From Rallus limicola (Eukaryota > Chordata > Aves > Gruiformes > Rallidae): a stretch of 64,000 bases of DNA. How positions within the stretch are numbered: the stretch's first letter is position 1; each line of letters begins with the position of its first letter. A program made the position numbers and the translations under genes. The DNA is taken from assembly GCA_022605955.1 (NCBI GenBank), contig JAKCOZ010000005.1:558001-622000 (forward strand). The letters run 5' to 3'. This document shows positions 1-13,400 of this stretch, in pieces. The notes beneath the pieces are model-generated. The model was not told the DNA's origin and made no database searches. It saw only the letters and a list, made by a program, of their open reading frames with translations.

Positions 1-1027
1 ATACGCAGCCGAGAGAGGGCTCCGTGCTGCACTCCACTGGTCACCTTTGGTCTCACGGAATCTGCAAGTGCTACAAGTACCAGAGCAGCCCAAGGATGAA
101 ATCCTGTTCTGTCACCTCCTGGTCTGGAATCACAGAATTGTAGGGGTTGGAAGGGACCTCAAGAGATCGAGTCCAACCCCCAAATGATGGCTCGGTGCTG
201 AGAAGCACTTCAGTGTCTCTTGCACAAGTGCAGACTCTGCCCAGCAACACCCTCCCATAGGACTCCATTTAGATTTCTTCTTCCATTGTCGCCCTACCAG
301 CTCCAAAACTTTTGAGAGCAGATTGATGCCAGAAGCCCGGATGTTCAGGACCTGTTTTACCCCCAGTTTAGGCACCCACCCCTCCTTTGCACCTAATTTA
401 CACCTCCCATGGTGCCCATGGCTACAGGGTTCAGATGTGGACTTTTCATCCATGCCCATGGGAGGCAAAAGTAAAAGATACCCTTCTCTCACAAGCAACC
501 TGAGCAGATCTTTCTGCAGGAGGGAAGTTGTTTCACCCCTGAGTTCAACTTTAAAAGAGAAAAATGCAGTCCTCAGCCACCACCAGCCTAGCTCCAGAGC
601 AAAGAGAATCATTAGTACAGAGCTCTGCTGCAGGAACACTGAGCAAACAAGCAGCACAAAACTGGGAAAGATGGAGAAATGCAGACCACGGCTAATTTAT
701 GTCATGCCAAAGAAACAGAAGGAAACCTGAGGCCAGAGGTCTTGGTCCAGTGAGGAAGAAGTTTTACAGAGCACAGACTGTGCTGTTCAACAGCAAAACC
801 TTTGCAGCCCTCAGCACTCATCTGGAAGCGGCCTGGTACCTCCATCAACAATGATTCCAGACAAGCAGGAAAAACACCAATACAGAGAGCATTCCCAAAA
901 AGGCATAAGAACCCTCAGGAACATTTCAACAACAAGAGGAAAAACCCGATTTTTCCCTTTTTTCCCCAGCAGGGATGACACAACACTGTCCAGCTTAGTG
1001 CATAAAGTTCTCTTCTCAGCAAGACTT
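1..1027 (-). other. PRR5L: PRR5L 3'UTR (partial)
   Basis: This is the sequence downstream of the PRR5L stop codon on the minus strand. It has no coding pattern. I looked for AATAAA and ATTAAA on the minus strand (TTTATT and TTTAAT on the plus strand) and found neither, so the mRNA probably continues past the left edge or uses a variant poly(A) signal. A short CR1 3' end lies inside it at about 127-184. The extent of the UTR is inferred, not seen. Confidence 0.6.
127..184 (-). mobile_element. CR1 LINE 3'-end fragment
   Basis: On the plus strand this reads as the reverse complement of the CR1 3' terminus: the 'gaatcacagaatt' tail, then 'ggttggaagggacct', then 'gtccaaccccc'. Similarity stops right after that, so it is a severely 5'-truncated copy. 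It lies in the presumed 3'UTR of PRR5L, in the same orientation as the transcript. Confidence 0.75.
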
Positions 1028-1410
1028 CTAGCTGATCGACGTGCAGTTCAGCTCTGCGGGGTCTTGCCTACCTGCTGCCATGACTCCCTCTGGCCCATCA
1101 GCAATACTGGGCTCGCTGGAGCACTGCCTGTGGCTAAAACTGGGCTGCAGGAGGCGGCATTTGTCTGCGCTGTCTGACTCCTCGGTCACCATCCCCGTGT
1201 GCATCATGGAGGCCATGGCCAGGAGCTGAATGTCTGAGTGGGCGTTGGCAACAGTGTGGCGCCGGACGCTGCCGCATTTCTCTAGGTAGGCCTCCCCCTC
1301 CTGCTCTGTCAGGGGGCTCAGGGCCATCTCGCTGGGCTGTCGGCTCGTCACCACGTGAGAGGAGTAACTCAGGACACCGGTCTTGGGCCGGGATCTTGAG
1401 TACCGTCTCT
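1028..1410 (-). CDS. PRR5L: PRR5L coding exon 8 (C-terminal tail and stop)
   Basis: The acceptor is 'tgtcttccag' directly before AGAGACGG, and the exon opens in phase 1 after the G of exon 7 to make Glu240. It encodes residues 240-366. It starts [15 protein letters not shown], matching human RRHSRVRPK, then carries the conserved [18 protein letters not shown] and [16 protein letters not shown] blocks shared with PRR5. It ends [12 protein letters not shown] (human ELNCASLS), with a CSSEPSI motif that could be a phosphorylation site (inference). This exon carries the most diagnostic PRR5L sequence in the window. The region between SDIQLLAMA and CSSEPS is the most diverged from human. Confidence 0.97.
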
Positions 1411-4400
1411 CTGGAAGACACAAAGGAAGGAGGGAAGCTCAATAGGGCACAGACAAAGCACGGCTGAAACTTCTAGGGCTGGCCTCCAGAAACAGAAAGG
1501 ACTCAGTGTGCAGACACAGGGCATCCCACCTCATTACCACCTGGGAACAGTAAGGTACTCATCAATTCATATTGCCAGGGGTTCGGAAAGGAGGTCTGCC
1601 TCTGCCCCCGATAAGGAGACACCTCCCACCAGCAGTAGTTCTGCTGCCTGTGGGAGAAGTGAACCAAGAAGTAAGCAGCAGAGCAAAGAAACTTTCTTCA
1701 TCATTCTCATGGTCTCCTCTCTTACCCAGGGGTGTGAGGACCAGGGGGCCGAGGACTGAGGACCAAGTAGGAGCTCTCATGTGCTGGTTCACTAAAATCA
1801 GTAACACCAAGTGGCACAAGCCCCCACAGAAACATTCAGTGAGGACCTGAGATGCCATCCCTTTCTCTAGAAAACTTCTCTCAGGAGATGCTATTAGATG
1901 GCGTCAACATGAAGTCACTCACATGGTGCTGCCTCGAGGGCTGTGTACAGAAAGGTGATAATGCACTGACAGCATTATCCCACTGTATTTTTGTTAAGAT
2001 CATGCAAGAAAAGCACATTTCATCCCCAATCCTGTCTCATTATGAAAACACGCCTGGTTCTGGGGCTGGACACTGAAACTACCTGACAGTGTGAGCAACA
2101 GCTCACAGCAGCCTAGAGGAAAGGCAGTTCTTGGGGAAAAGCATGGGCAAAAAGCAGTGACAGAACCAATGGGTGCAGGGTCTACTATCTGCCTAGCAAA
2201 AGCATTAAGGGGGGAAAATGCCTGGTTTAAAACTCAATCCCAAGGTGCAGTACCCAGCTCCATACCATGAAGCACCATTTTTGCTGACACTGAAAGCTTT
2301 AAGAAAAGCAGGGGTCAGAATTTGTGCCTCAGCTGGCTGTAATTCGCTCCCCTAGCAGGCTGAATCTTCCACCACCATGCAGCATTGCCACGTGGTGTTA
2401 AACACTTCAAGTGGTCTATCCCTGAAGCAGGTGGTAAAGCTATTTCTTATTTGTCTCTCTGCTTCTCATCAGCTTCCTTGAAGTGCAGGGTCTGATTTCA
2501 TAAAGATGGAAGCCTTGAAACCATATAAAATACTTCCACCAGAGACAGAACAACAGAATGTAAAGCAAAATACTTGTCTCTGAAGGTTATAGAGGAGTTT
2601 TGGAAGCTTGCATCAGGAAGAAAAGCGGAAACTAAACTATATTGTTGCAGGGAAGAACAAATGAGAAGCCAAAACTTCATCACTAGCAGCAGGCAAGCTC
2701 TGACAACACTTCACTGCTGCCAGTAGTCTGGACAGATACACAAGCTACATGTATTGGGGCTTGTGCTGCCACAGCACAGCTGCTGTTCACGTCAGCCATG
2801 CAGCTGGTTACCAGCATGAGCCTATTTATGCAAAGAGTAGACCCACCTTTATATGGTTCATACACAACATGCATTCACACAGCATGTTTTTTAAGTGTGC
2901 AAGCCACTGACAGCAGTTTATGCCTGTGCACACTTCAGTTTGGGTGTACTAAACTTCCTTCTATTCTGTCATAGTCAAACTGCTACTTCACAGGTTGCCA
3001 AAAGCAGCAGCATGTCACCATACTCTTGTTACCACCATCATCTTCTGAGATGATAAAAGTGCTGCTCAAAGAGATACTGTGTTTCAGATACAGCTGAATA
3101 TGAAACACTGTAGCAGACAGAAGGGTTAACCAAGTGACAGAAAAGGACAGTTCTGAAAATAAACCAAAACTCCCCTCCAACACATCTCGTGGCAGCCTTA
3201 CCCACCAGCCAGGACAACGCTAGCACTTCACTAGTGGACTTGGAAACCCAACTGTTTAAGTATCTGACTACCTGTGATAACATGCATCTTCACCTGTGTC
3301 AAGCCCTGACCATAAAATTTCACAGAAGCTGGGACAGAGGAGGGAGGAAAAAGGCAGTGGGGGTGTGAAGTGAACTAAAGAGGTTAAAAGACAAAGTGCT
3401 CAAACTTTATCTGATGTAGCCACAGGAATTATCCAGCTTCACAGCAGCACAGGACTGGTCCAGTATTCTGCTGTCAGAGCAAACTGGGTAGGAATCCAAA
3501 GAAACACGTGTTGGAAGCACATGTGACAGAGCTGGTGGCGCTCAGTGGAAGAAATTAGAAGAATTACCCGTTCTTTGCCCACCAGCAAATGTTTTTCCTA
3601 AACTTGAAGCTCTAAGCACTAGGATAACAGTTACATTTGGATACCATTTGGTGGCTAGCCTGCCTTCAGAGTAAGAGTTTACTGCCCCTGCCATTCAGCA
3701 GTTACCAGTTTAGATAAGAGAGATTTGTATCTCTGAATCCTGAAGAAATGAAAATAAGGCTCTGAATCCGGTGCTGAAGCTGAAGATGTTGTCTCAAATT
3801 CCTGGTAAGACCCTAAACGGTTGGACTTGACCTTAAAGGTCTTTTCTAACCCAAATGATTGTGTGCCTGGGAAGGCCGCCTGGACAGTTACAGGAGGCCA
3901 GGTGTTGTGTGACACAGGAAGAGGAAAGGCAGTTTGGTCACTGTCTACTATGGCTACTCACTTTTCAGCTTGCCTGCGGAACCAGGGCTGGCTTTTGATG
4001 GTTTGATATCCAGGTTGAGATCAGTGGCAAAGGGCATCCCTCAGGGGTCAGCTTCGGAACATGCACTTTTTAACATCCTTGCAAGTGACTTGGACAGTGA
4101 GACTGAGTGCATCCACAGCAAGTTTGCCAACACCACCACACTGTGTGTTGTTGTTGACACTTTGGAGGGAAGAGAAGGTGATTCTTCCCATCTTCTCCCC
4201 TCTCATGAGGCCCCACCTGGAGTACCATGTTTGTCTCCAGAACAAGACCTGTTGGAGCAAGTCCAGAGGAGGGCCACAAACATAATTAGAGGGCTGGAGC
4301 ACCTCTACTATGACATCTGGCTGAGAAAGTTGGGCTTACTTATCCTAGAGAAGAGAAGGGTCCCACAGACCTTATTGAGGCCTTCCATTACCTGAAGGGG

Positions 4401-7400
4401 GCCTATAGGAAAGATGGGAAGGGACTGTTTACAGGGGCCTGTAGTGATAGGGTATGGGAGAATGGGTTTAAACTGAAGGAAGGTAGATTTAGATTAAATA
4501 TTAGAAGAAATTCTTTAGTGTGAGGGTTGCAGGACACTAGAACCTGTTTTCCTGAGAAATGGTGGACACCCCCTCCTTGGAAATATTCAAGACCAGGTTG
4601 GCTAGGGCTTTGGGGAACCTGATCTAGCAGAGGGTGTTCCTGTCCAGGGCAGGTGTTTTGGAACTAGGTGACCTGTAAGATTCATTCAACTCAAACCATT
4701 CTATGATTCTGTGAAGCCTCCATGCAAATAACACCTGTAATCCCTCAGAATGAGCATCCGACATATTTGCTATTTGTGAAGGCTGGCTGATGCAGCAGTG
4801 AATGTGGGATTCCAGACAGCCAGAGCAGGCTAGCAAGCAGGGACAGAAAGCAGGCAGTGAAGGACCACATGCAGGCCCTCACTGGGGTGAGGGCGGTACA
4901 TAATGCACAGACCAGGGAGTTTTAAAGCCAACCCCATCTCCAGAGAGAGGGGAGACTTTGCATGTGTGTGTGCAGTGGTGGGGCAGTAATAGTTCACTGG
5001 GTCACTGAAAATAAAAATCCCATCATAAAAATGTACATTTAGAAACAGATTAAACAGGACCTTCTCCAGGGGCCTCCTCAAGGATTTTTTAACCTTTGCT
5101 TTCTGTCTCTCATGGATTCATGCACTGCTTCCTTTTCCAGCAGAAACATGCACTGTCTTACATTAACCAACCAGTGTACCCCAGCAAGAGCTTCTGTGTA
5201 CAATGCAGGTGTCTTACCAAGCAAGCAGGTGCTACCAGAGAAGTTGTGATCCTCACACAAACCCAAGTATGGTGATACCACCTGCTTGACCAGTTCTTCC
5301 AGCTGTAGGTAGCCCTCACTGGGACCAGCAGGCTCATGGACACTCTGAAAATCAAATATTAAGAGATCAACATTACTTTCACAGTTTTGAGTAAGATTTT
5401 GAGTAAAGCCTGGGGTCTGTCAAATCTCTCTGCACTAGAATATCCCAACCATACTGGTAGACCATCTGGAGGTCACAGCTGACAAGCCCAAATGGATGTT
5501 TGTGTGCCATTCAGGTCAATCTTCTCACTCAAGCCATAGCCATAAACATATGGACATCAAACAGCTGCTTTTCTGACCAAGGGATAAGAAGGATACAAGT
5601 TATGGTCTCATGAAGGGTTTGTGCAGTTTAACTACAGCAATATAATTACACCGGGGCAGTTCTGCATCCCTTTGTAGAAAAGCCTTAGCACAGCTTGGAC
5701 AAAGCACTGTTCTCTTCCCAGGCAAGGCTGCAGGAAAAGCACTCCCTGTAGTTCAGCTTAGGGCTGTGAAGATGGTAAGTAACACTAATCAACTGAACAG
5801 TAATTTCAGAAACTGTTCCCAGATTCAACTTCCTGCAAAGCTTCTCCTTTCTCCAGTGCATTGCTTTGAGACTCTCTTTGTTCTCAGGAGTCTTTTCACA
5901 GACTCATAGGGGTTGGAAGGGACCTCCAGAGATTGAGTCCAACCCCCCTGCCAAAGCAGGGTCCCTAGGACAGGTCACAGGTCAGCGTCCAGATGGGTCT
6001 GGAATCTCTCCAGAGAAGGAGACTCCACAGCCCCCTGGGCAGCCTGTCCCAAGGCTCCATCACCCTGATGAAGTTCTTCCCCGTATTGGTGTGGAACTCC
6101 CTCCTGTGCTCCAGCTTGAGGCCATCGCCCCTTGTGTCCTGTCCCCACAGCCACTGAGCAGAGACTGGCCATTTCCCCGTGTCCCACACTTCAGATATCA
6201 ATAAACATTGATCCGAGCCCCGCTCAGGCTTCTTTTCTCAGGCTGAACAGCCCCAGCTCACTCAGTCTTTGCTCCAGATCCTTAATCACCTTTGTAGCCT
6301 CCTCTGGACTCTCTCCAGGTGATTCCTTTTATTTGTTTTTTATTTAAATATTTCAAAGAAACTGAGTTAACAATTTAGTACCTCCTGCTATGACAGCCTG
6401 GGTCACTAGGAACATCAGAACAGTAAGAACTCATACAGAAACACCAACTTAGCCACTTCTCATCTCAGTTGTCCTTCAGAAAGTTTAATGATCCACCACT
6501 CAGTACAAAGCATGTTAGAGAAGAAATAAAAGTGAAGGGAGCTCAAACAGACATCTGTGATGTGGTATTCTGCACATTTTGTCAGGCTGGGCAATATATG
6601 AAGGTTAAACAGCTGATATACTTGGCATGCTTGAAAAACACTCTCTTGTGGTCTGGATAAAGAGGCTAGTCCTCAGAGAAGGTCTGGGTCTCTTGGGAGA
6701 GGTCTTTGGAAAATGTATAACCTTCTTCCTGCTGCCACAAGGTATTCCTCCTCTCATGGGCATGGCTCAGCATCCCAGCCAGCTATGGGGCTGGCATCAG
6801 GGACCCAACAGCCACAGTCTGTTCAAACTCCACGATCCACTGTAACAGAGATTTTTTTTTTGTCATTGCAAAGCTGAGAAACCAGGAGAACATGGGCACA
6901 AAGATGTATTGAGAGAAGCTGGGAGAGGAAAATTCATGTGGAAAGAGTCCTGAGACTGTTCCTAGCCAAGGAGGAGATGTACCAAGAAAGATACCAATAG
7001 CAGAACCCAGACTTTTCACAGCAATATCCTTACCCATTCCCAGGAAAGTTCAGGGCATTCAAATTCAGCTCTAATTGCTACATTTATTGCTCCTAAATAG
7101 GAACACATCACTTCCTGCTCATCCCACCCTCTACTCTCCCCCCTGTCCTCTCCAGGGTTTGTAGTAGTTCAGTGAGGTCAACATACCCAAGCAGAGTCAA
7201 AGGAGAACAGAGGCTTCCCACCTGCAAAATTAACAGCATCTGGACAATGGAAGCTGGGAGCTTTGTCTGGACAAGAGGAAGAATTTCTTCCAGCTTTACT
7301 TTCAGCAAGACCAAGTCTCTGAAGCCAAGAAGAGCAATCTGACGGATAGTCAACTCCTGACCCTAAAAAACACAGCAGACAAAAGCCAAAAATTGGTAAA

Positions 7401-10400
7401 GAGGCATGTGAACATCACACCAACACACATATGCACGTAGGGTCTATCCTGCCCATCGCTGCTGTGGCAAAGCACCCCTCAGCTTCTCAGTCTGCAGATT
7501 CATGATGTCCTTTGGCTGCTTCCCTCTCAGTCTGTCCCACACAAATTCTGAAATGAGTAACACTTCATCTGAGGTGCCACTAGGTTTGAATTGAAGCCAA
7601 AAATGGGCCTCTTTCACCAAAAGACTATGTATTCACAAACCCAAACTGCCACCCGATTTGGTCACAAACATCCAAAACCCAGGATGGATGCAGCTCATGC
7701 TTTTGCCACTAAGAGCTCAGAAACCAGAGAAGATTTGGTAGGAAAAGAGGCTGGTACAGAATATTCCTCAGCTGAGCCTAACTCAGGTCTCTGTTGGATC
7801 CTCTTTTTGCTTGACATCTGCACCTCAGACCTTGCTGGTATGACAAAAAAACAGAATTCAGTCCACTACAGGTTTTAGGATTTAGGCTTGAGCAAAGCTA
7901 GCCAGACTGCTTACACCAAACAGCATTTGAAAAAAAAAATCAAAAAGCTTTCCTGTCCCTTGCAAGGTGCTCCATGTCCTATCAGGTACTTTTTTTACAT
8001 CAACACCACAGGTGAGCAGGTTTGGCAGAGGAAGAGGTTGTCCTACTTCTCAGCATAAACACAGTTGGGCTCCATTTGGCTCTCTGGTGTTACCACCTTT
8101 CCCTCTGCTACGCTCAACCATCCTCACAACTTTCTCTTGCCTGACTGCAGCTTAACAGCAGAAATTTTCCTCCCAGCTCTGCCCAGCTCTTTCCAGCCTG
8201 GAGAGTTTTGCTTGTTCTTCCCAGCATGTTAATCTCTGCCCCACAGTCTGTTTGGAAACCGTTTTATGGTCTCTGTAACACATTTAACAGGGCTAATATT
8301 TAGCTGGAAGGAATTAACAGCAGTTAATCATTAATTCATAATGGGTTTAATGTCATAATTAAAAGCATCATCAATATGTAAATATGAATTAAAGACAATA
8401 GTCTTTAATCTAGAGGCAGCTTGGCCATAATAAATAGTAATAAGCACCTTGGTGTTTTAAACTCTCACTGCATGTTTAGAAGCTTGGAGGTGTAGAAAAG
8501 ACCAGTACATCTCTCTGAACTGTGTTTCAGCACACTCTTTATTGATGATATGCAGCTTAGTCCCGTTAACTTCATACCCCATTTCAAAACACAAACATCT
8601 TGCTGTGCCAAACAAAACAAGATTTGCTATTCTTTTTCCACCCCAAGGAGTTAAATCAACAGCTGCAGCTATACAAAAGCCAGTGACCTGTTTACATAGT
8701 TTCCCTCTGTACACCAATTTAACCAACTTGGCTGTTAAAGGTCATGTTTCTGCAACAGCTATGAGCCTGGGGTTTAAACTCAGCAGACAGGGAGCTACTT
8801 CTAGTTACTACTTTGTGTAACACCCGCTCACAGGTCTGGCTGGCTGACTTTCATTCTGAGTGGGTAGCTGCTGGGATCACAGAGGAGTACAACTACCAAA
8901 AAAAAAAAAAAAAAATCACACTGACATTTGCAGCAAAGGACAGGGAACCAACCACCAAACTGACTTTCCCATCTCCCAGAGTGGCACATGAAGAACTGCA
9001 AACTGGGTGGAAGAGATTTGCTAGGTGAGCTCTCTTCACATGTGGTGGCACTGTGAGAATAGGTACACACAGTTTCCTATTTGTAGGAAGAGCCCAATCT
9101 TGTTTATTAGGGACTGGCCTGGGATAAGAACAATATCTTATTCCTTGCTGCACCAGCAGCTTTCTCTGTTGTAGCCCAGGACAGCTTATTCCAATTCTTG
9201 GATGTATCTAAGCAGATGTGTAGGACTTGAGGTGCCTACAAAACTTTAAACACGCTGCCTGTTCCCTTTCAGTTCCTTAACCATAAAATAGAAATACTTG
9301 CCTAACTTCACAGATTCTGTGAAGCATTTTTGGGTGACTCAAATACTGTGACAAGATAAATACAGTAAGAAAGTTATGTTTTCAAAGAATCTTAAGATCC
9401 CACAGTCACACTTTCAGCACTACCACCAAGTTACTCCCCAAAGTTGCACAAACTGTGCAGTAACTTCTGTTCAGTTTCTTGTAAGAGCTGTTTAACAGCA
9501 GAGGAGTACATTTTTCTGCTAAATGGCAGAATTACTAGCACCAGTGGGTATGACACACAACTCAGCTGTTTCCACAGTGCAGAGATGGCTGCAGCGAAGA
9601 CAAACAAACCCCTGCCTAGATTAAGTCACTCCCTGACTGAGTGACTGCAAAAGGAGAGAAGGGGAGAATATTATAATTGTGCAGTTTTACCTGCCAAACA
9701 CCTACCTTTAAGGCATCTGCAGCAAGGAAAGAATAAAGATAAACACAGTAGAAAGGTTAGTGTCTGCCTTCACAGAAGTCCTTTCTCTTTTAGGAAATAC
9801 CAGCTTTAGTAGGATTAGAGGAAAAGGGGCAACCTTTGAGTTTTAGCTGCTGCCCTTCAAACAATACAAAGGAAAAATAGTTTTCAAGGCTCTGGAAGGA
9901 ATGGCTTGTGGAAGAGGCAAAAGTCAAGAAGCAGCAGCTAGCATTTCCAAGAATATCAGTTTCCTCATGAGGTACATTTTTCCTCCAATGGAAGAGAAGA
10001 TCAAAATAAGCTGGCAAGGTAATTAGACTGCTCCTATGGAAATACTGACTAGAACTACATTAAGAATTATACAGCTTATTTCTGATCAGACACTCAGCCT
10101 TCAAAGCACTCAATGTAAATGGGCCTTAAAGTTGTTCATTCATCCTCTACCCACAGATTTACTTGTCCCCTTACTAAAGCTTCAAAAAACCCAACAGAGG
10201 ATTTCCTAAACACACAAGTGGGACATAAGCCCCCCCAAAGTAGTTAGTGGGAGTTAAACACATCTGCTCCTGATCAGATTTGTCCCTCTGTCCAGATCAG
10301 TGTTGTCACAGGAGTCCCAGGGACTTAAAAACAGAAGAACCATCAATACAAACGGCCCAAAGCTTCAGCCTAGGCCAGGTCTAGTCAAATAGTTTCAGTG

Positions 10401-13400
10401 TTCAAGCTTAGCAAAGCACAAACAAATGGGAATAAATTCAGCCCAAAATGCTGTGCCCACCCAGTAGATTTTAGCAGTCCTCCTTTCAGTTAATGCTGAC
10501 TTGCACCAACTCTACCCCCTCCCATATTTGTTTCAAAGGCTTTGAGGCCTGTTTAGCCACTGGCCCAACAGTGCTACTGGAACAGAAGAACGTTTCCATG
10601 TGCTGTTAGCAGGCACTGCAGCTACACTGCCTCACCTGACTGAAGACTGAATTATAATGAAGATTACCTGGACTGGATAGAATATTGCCTGGAGTGTAGG
10701 GAGAGTCTCTGTAAAATAGTGATCCCAGATTTCAGACAAGACGTCAATACGATCCTCCCCTATGAAAACAGAGATTGGGAACAAGACTGTTAGTGACAGG
10801 GACACTAAAATCAAGTTCCATTTTCCCACTACTTCACATTCACAGCTTCCATCCAAAACTGGACATCACTCCCTTAAGCTTCACCTTAACCAGCAGAGAC
10901 ACAAGGCTGTAACCATAAATTGCTCTGATCAAAAATATGATACTGATTTAATCCAAAGACTCTCAACAAAAGACTTCTACAAAAATGCTCTCAGCTAGCA
11001 AGAGGGCAGAGCCCCACTTTAGCAGCTGAATCTGAAAACCAACCAACAGCCAACACCAACTGTCCTGCAGCAACTGAGTCAGGGAGATCATTTACAAGAC
11101 CTAAGCCCCCTCCAGCATCACCCCACTCCCGAGCACAGGCACAGCATTCTGATGAGCCACAAAGCCACCATGGCACTTGGGAAGGTTCTTAAATGAAATC
11201 TACCCCTCTCGTGACTCCAACTCAAACACCCCCAGATGTAAGTGGGTATTTAAAATGAAGGCAAACTAAATTGTGTAACTTGTGATTCCTAGAGCAGGAA
11301 TACAACTGGGGTCAATAGACAGCTATTGATTAAAAAGTGTTTTACTGAACATAATTGTTTGAATAGCTATTTAAATTATGCTCACAGACTTGACTTAGAG
11401 CTGTGTGCTCTTCAGTATTTGGGCCCAAATCTTAAGTTTTTAGGAGATTTTTTTCCCCATTCCTAAGTCCAAAGGTTTGCAATATTTTTTCAAGCTTTAG
11501 GTACGTTCATCAGAAATGTCAGGTGCAAATGCAAACCCAGGTTTAATAACAGAAGTTTCTGACCAAAGGATTTTCCGGGATACCTTCCCCAGTGCCTCAG
11601 CTGTAGCTCACAAGCAGCCACCACTCAAGAGGGATTAACATAAGCCAGCTGCTCAAGAGAGATTTGAAGGCTCAGCCTCAAGGTGCCTAAAGGCCCTATG
11701 TGAGGAACTGGAACACACCTAAAATTCCAACTCAAAGGAGCCTTATAACAATGTACTGAAGTGCTTTCCCCATCTGGAGACTTCCACAAGGGCTTTCACC
11801 GTGCTTGCCCATCATGGGATGTGCTGCTTAGGAGCTGGACAGAGCACAGAGCCACAGCAGAGCCAGATCCTGCAGACATCCGCTTTCGAGCAAAGCCCAC
11901 TGATGACTGCAGCAGGGTTCAGAGGGAGGCTTCATCATTCAAGTATGACACTGACTTCAAAACTGGAACTGCAGGCAGATGAGCACCCACCCAACACCTC
12001 CATTAACACTACCCTTTACCAGAAACTGACAACAGTAAAGGAGAAAAACAACAGGATACAGACTAATTGAATGTTTATTCTTTTCCCCCTCTTCTTCCTC
12101 CTCTCCAGGACTGCAGCCAGTTGTTATGTGGAGCCAGAATGAAACATCATAGAACACTTCTGCAGGGGAAGGAGGAATGGTTTGTTTCTTCAAAATCTTG
12201 AAATTATAAATCCTACAGGCATTGAAAGAGATTCTAACAGACTGTATGAAGAAAAATCCTGTTCAAGTAAGAGGCCACAATTTGAAAAACTGACATGGTA
12301 AAACACTGCCATGCCCTACAGCTGAAACATTACTCCAGCTCTGAGCTGTGGGACAGTAGAAATTTTCCAGGAAGACAGAGCAGACCAAGAAGCATGTACA
12401 AGAAGTTCTTGTTGCTGTGACCACAAGCCCTGCAGCAGGCCTACACGTTATGAAAGAAAGGTGCCCATGAGTCATCTTCTGCAGAGATGCCAGCCTGCAT
12501 GAGCCAAGTGGATCCATTGTTACTTCAAACTAGGGGAAAAAAAAAAAGGCATAGGAAGAGGGTTTTGCTGTCTGCCCAGGAAACTTCACCTTACCCAAAC
12601 TACCTGAACAACTGCAAACTACTCCCAAGCAGCTCTCAGCTCATTACAGACTGGAAGTCAGTCTTCATAATGCTAAAGCAGGTAAAGGAGGGGTTTTATA
12701 CCAACACAGAAACAAAAATCTATGCTAAACTGGACAGCACTCATTCTGAAGAGCTTGCAGCTGCAAGAGAAGTCTCTTGTTCAGAAAAAGGCAGGATTCT
12801 GCCTTTATTTTTCCTGTACATGAACCAAGCAGGAGGCCAGCAACTGCCCACAGCTTTCAGGGGCTGAGTCCTATAGCTTGCTGGCTGGGGAAAAGTCACT
12901 GGGAGAAGAATGGTGCTGAGGAGTCCAGCACCAACTATGATGAGAGATTCGAAGTATCTAATGGCATTTAATGACCCAGATACAGCATGTCAGTGATCAG
13001 CAAGGGACCTTCTCTGCAGGCTACAAAACTGGGTCAAATCAAAGTGCAGCCTAGTTTTGAATAAAGGCCTGTGCTCTAGACAGCTCACACTGCCTGAGCA
13101 AGCTGTTAGCAAACATGACTAACTGCCCATACTTCCAACACTGAGTCTGGCTTTGGTCCACAGGCTCTGTGGCAGTAAGCATCTGTAGCCCAGTGGTTTG
13201 ATCAGAGCTCCATGTGTGATCAACTTCTTTCCTGAAGGAGTTTACTGACATCCACATGACTGTTTGTTTCTTTAAACTTACACAAAGCCTGTTAGTTCAG
13301 CTCTCAAAACATGACACAGTAGACAAAGCCATGCTTGCATCTGGCTGCAATTCACACTGAGGCATGAAAAGCAGTAGTTTTGCTACAGGATCCACATCCA

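Larger units (their letters stand above)
1411..5217 (-). other. PRR5L intron 7 (between coding exons 7 and 8)
   Basis: A 3.8-kb intron with donor GCTTG|gtaaga and acceptor ttccag. It holds the 235-bp repeat copy at 3628-3863 and a CR1 copy at about 4000-4714. Between 1411 and 3600 I see nothing beyond unique non-coding sequence. Several open frames there (for example about 1562-1858) have no recognisable domain and no splice context. Confidence 0.8.

Noticed and set aside
1134..1442. 102-codon minus-strand frame overlapping the last PRR5L exon
   Set aside because: It is an out-of-frame shadow of the PRR5L C-terminal exon and runs through the splice acceptor.
3934..4395. 153-codon open frame on the plus strand
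   Set aside because: CR1 reverse-transcriptase and pol C-terminal remnant fused by an internal deletion, not a host gene.
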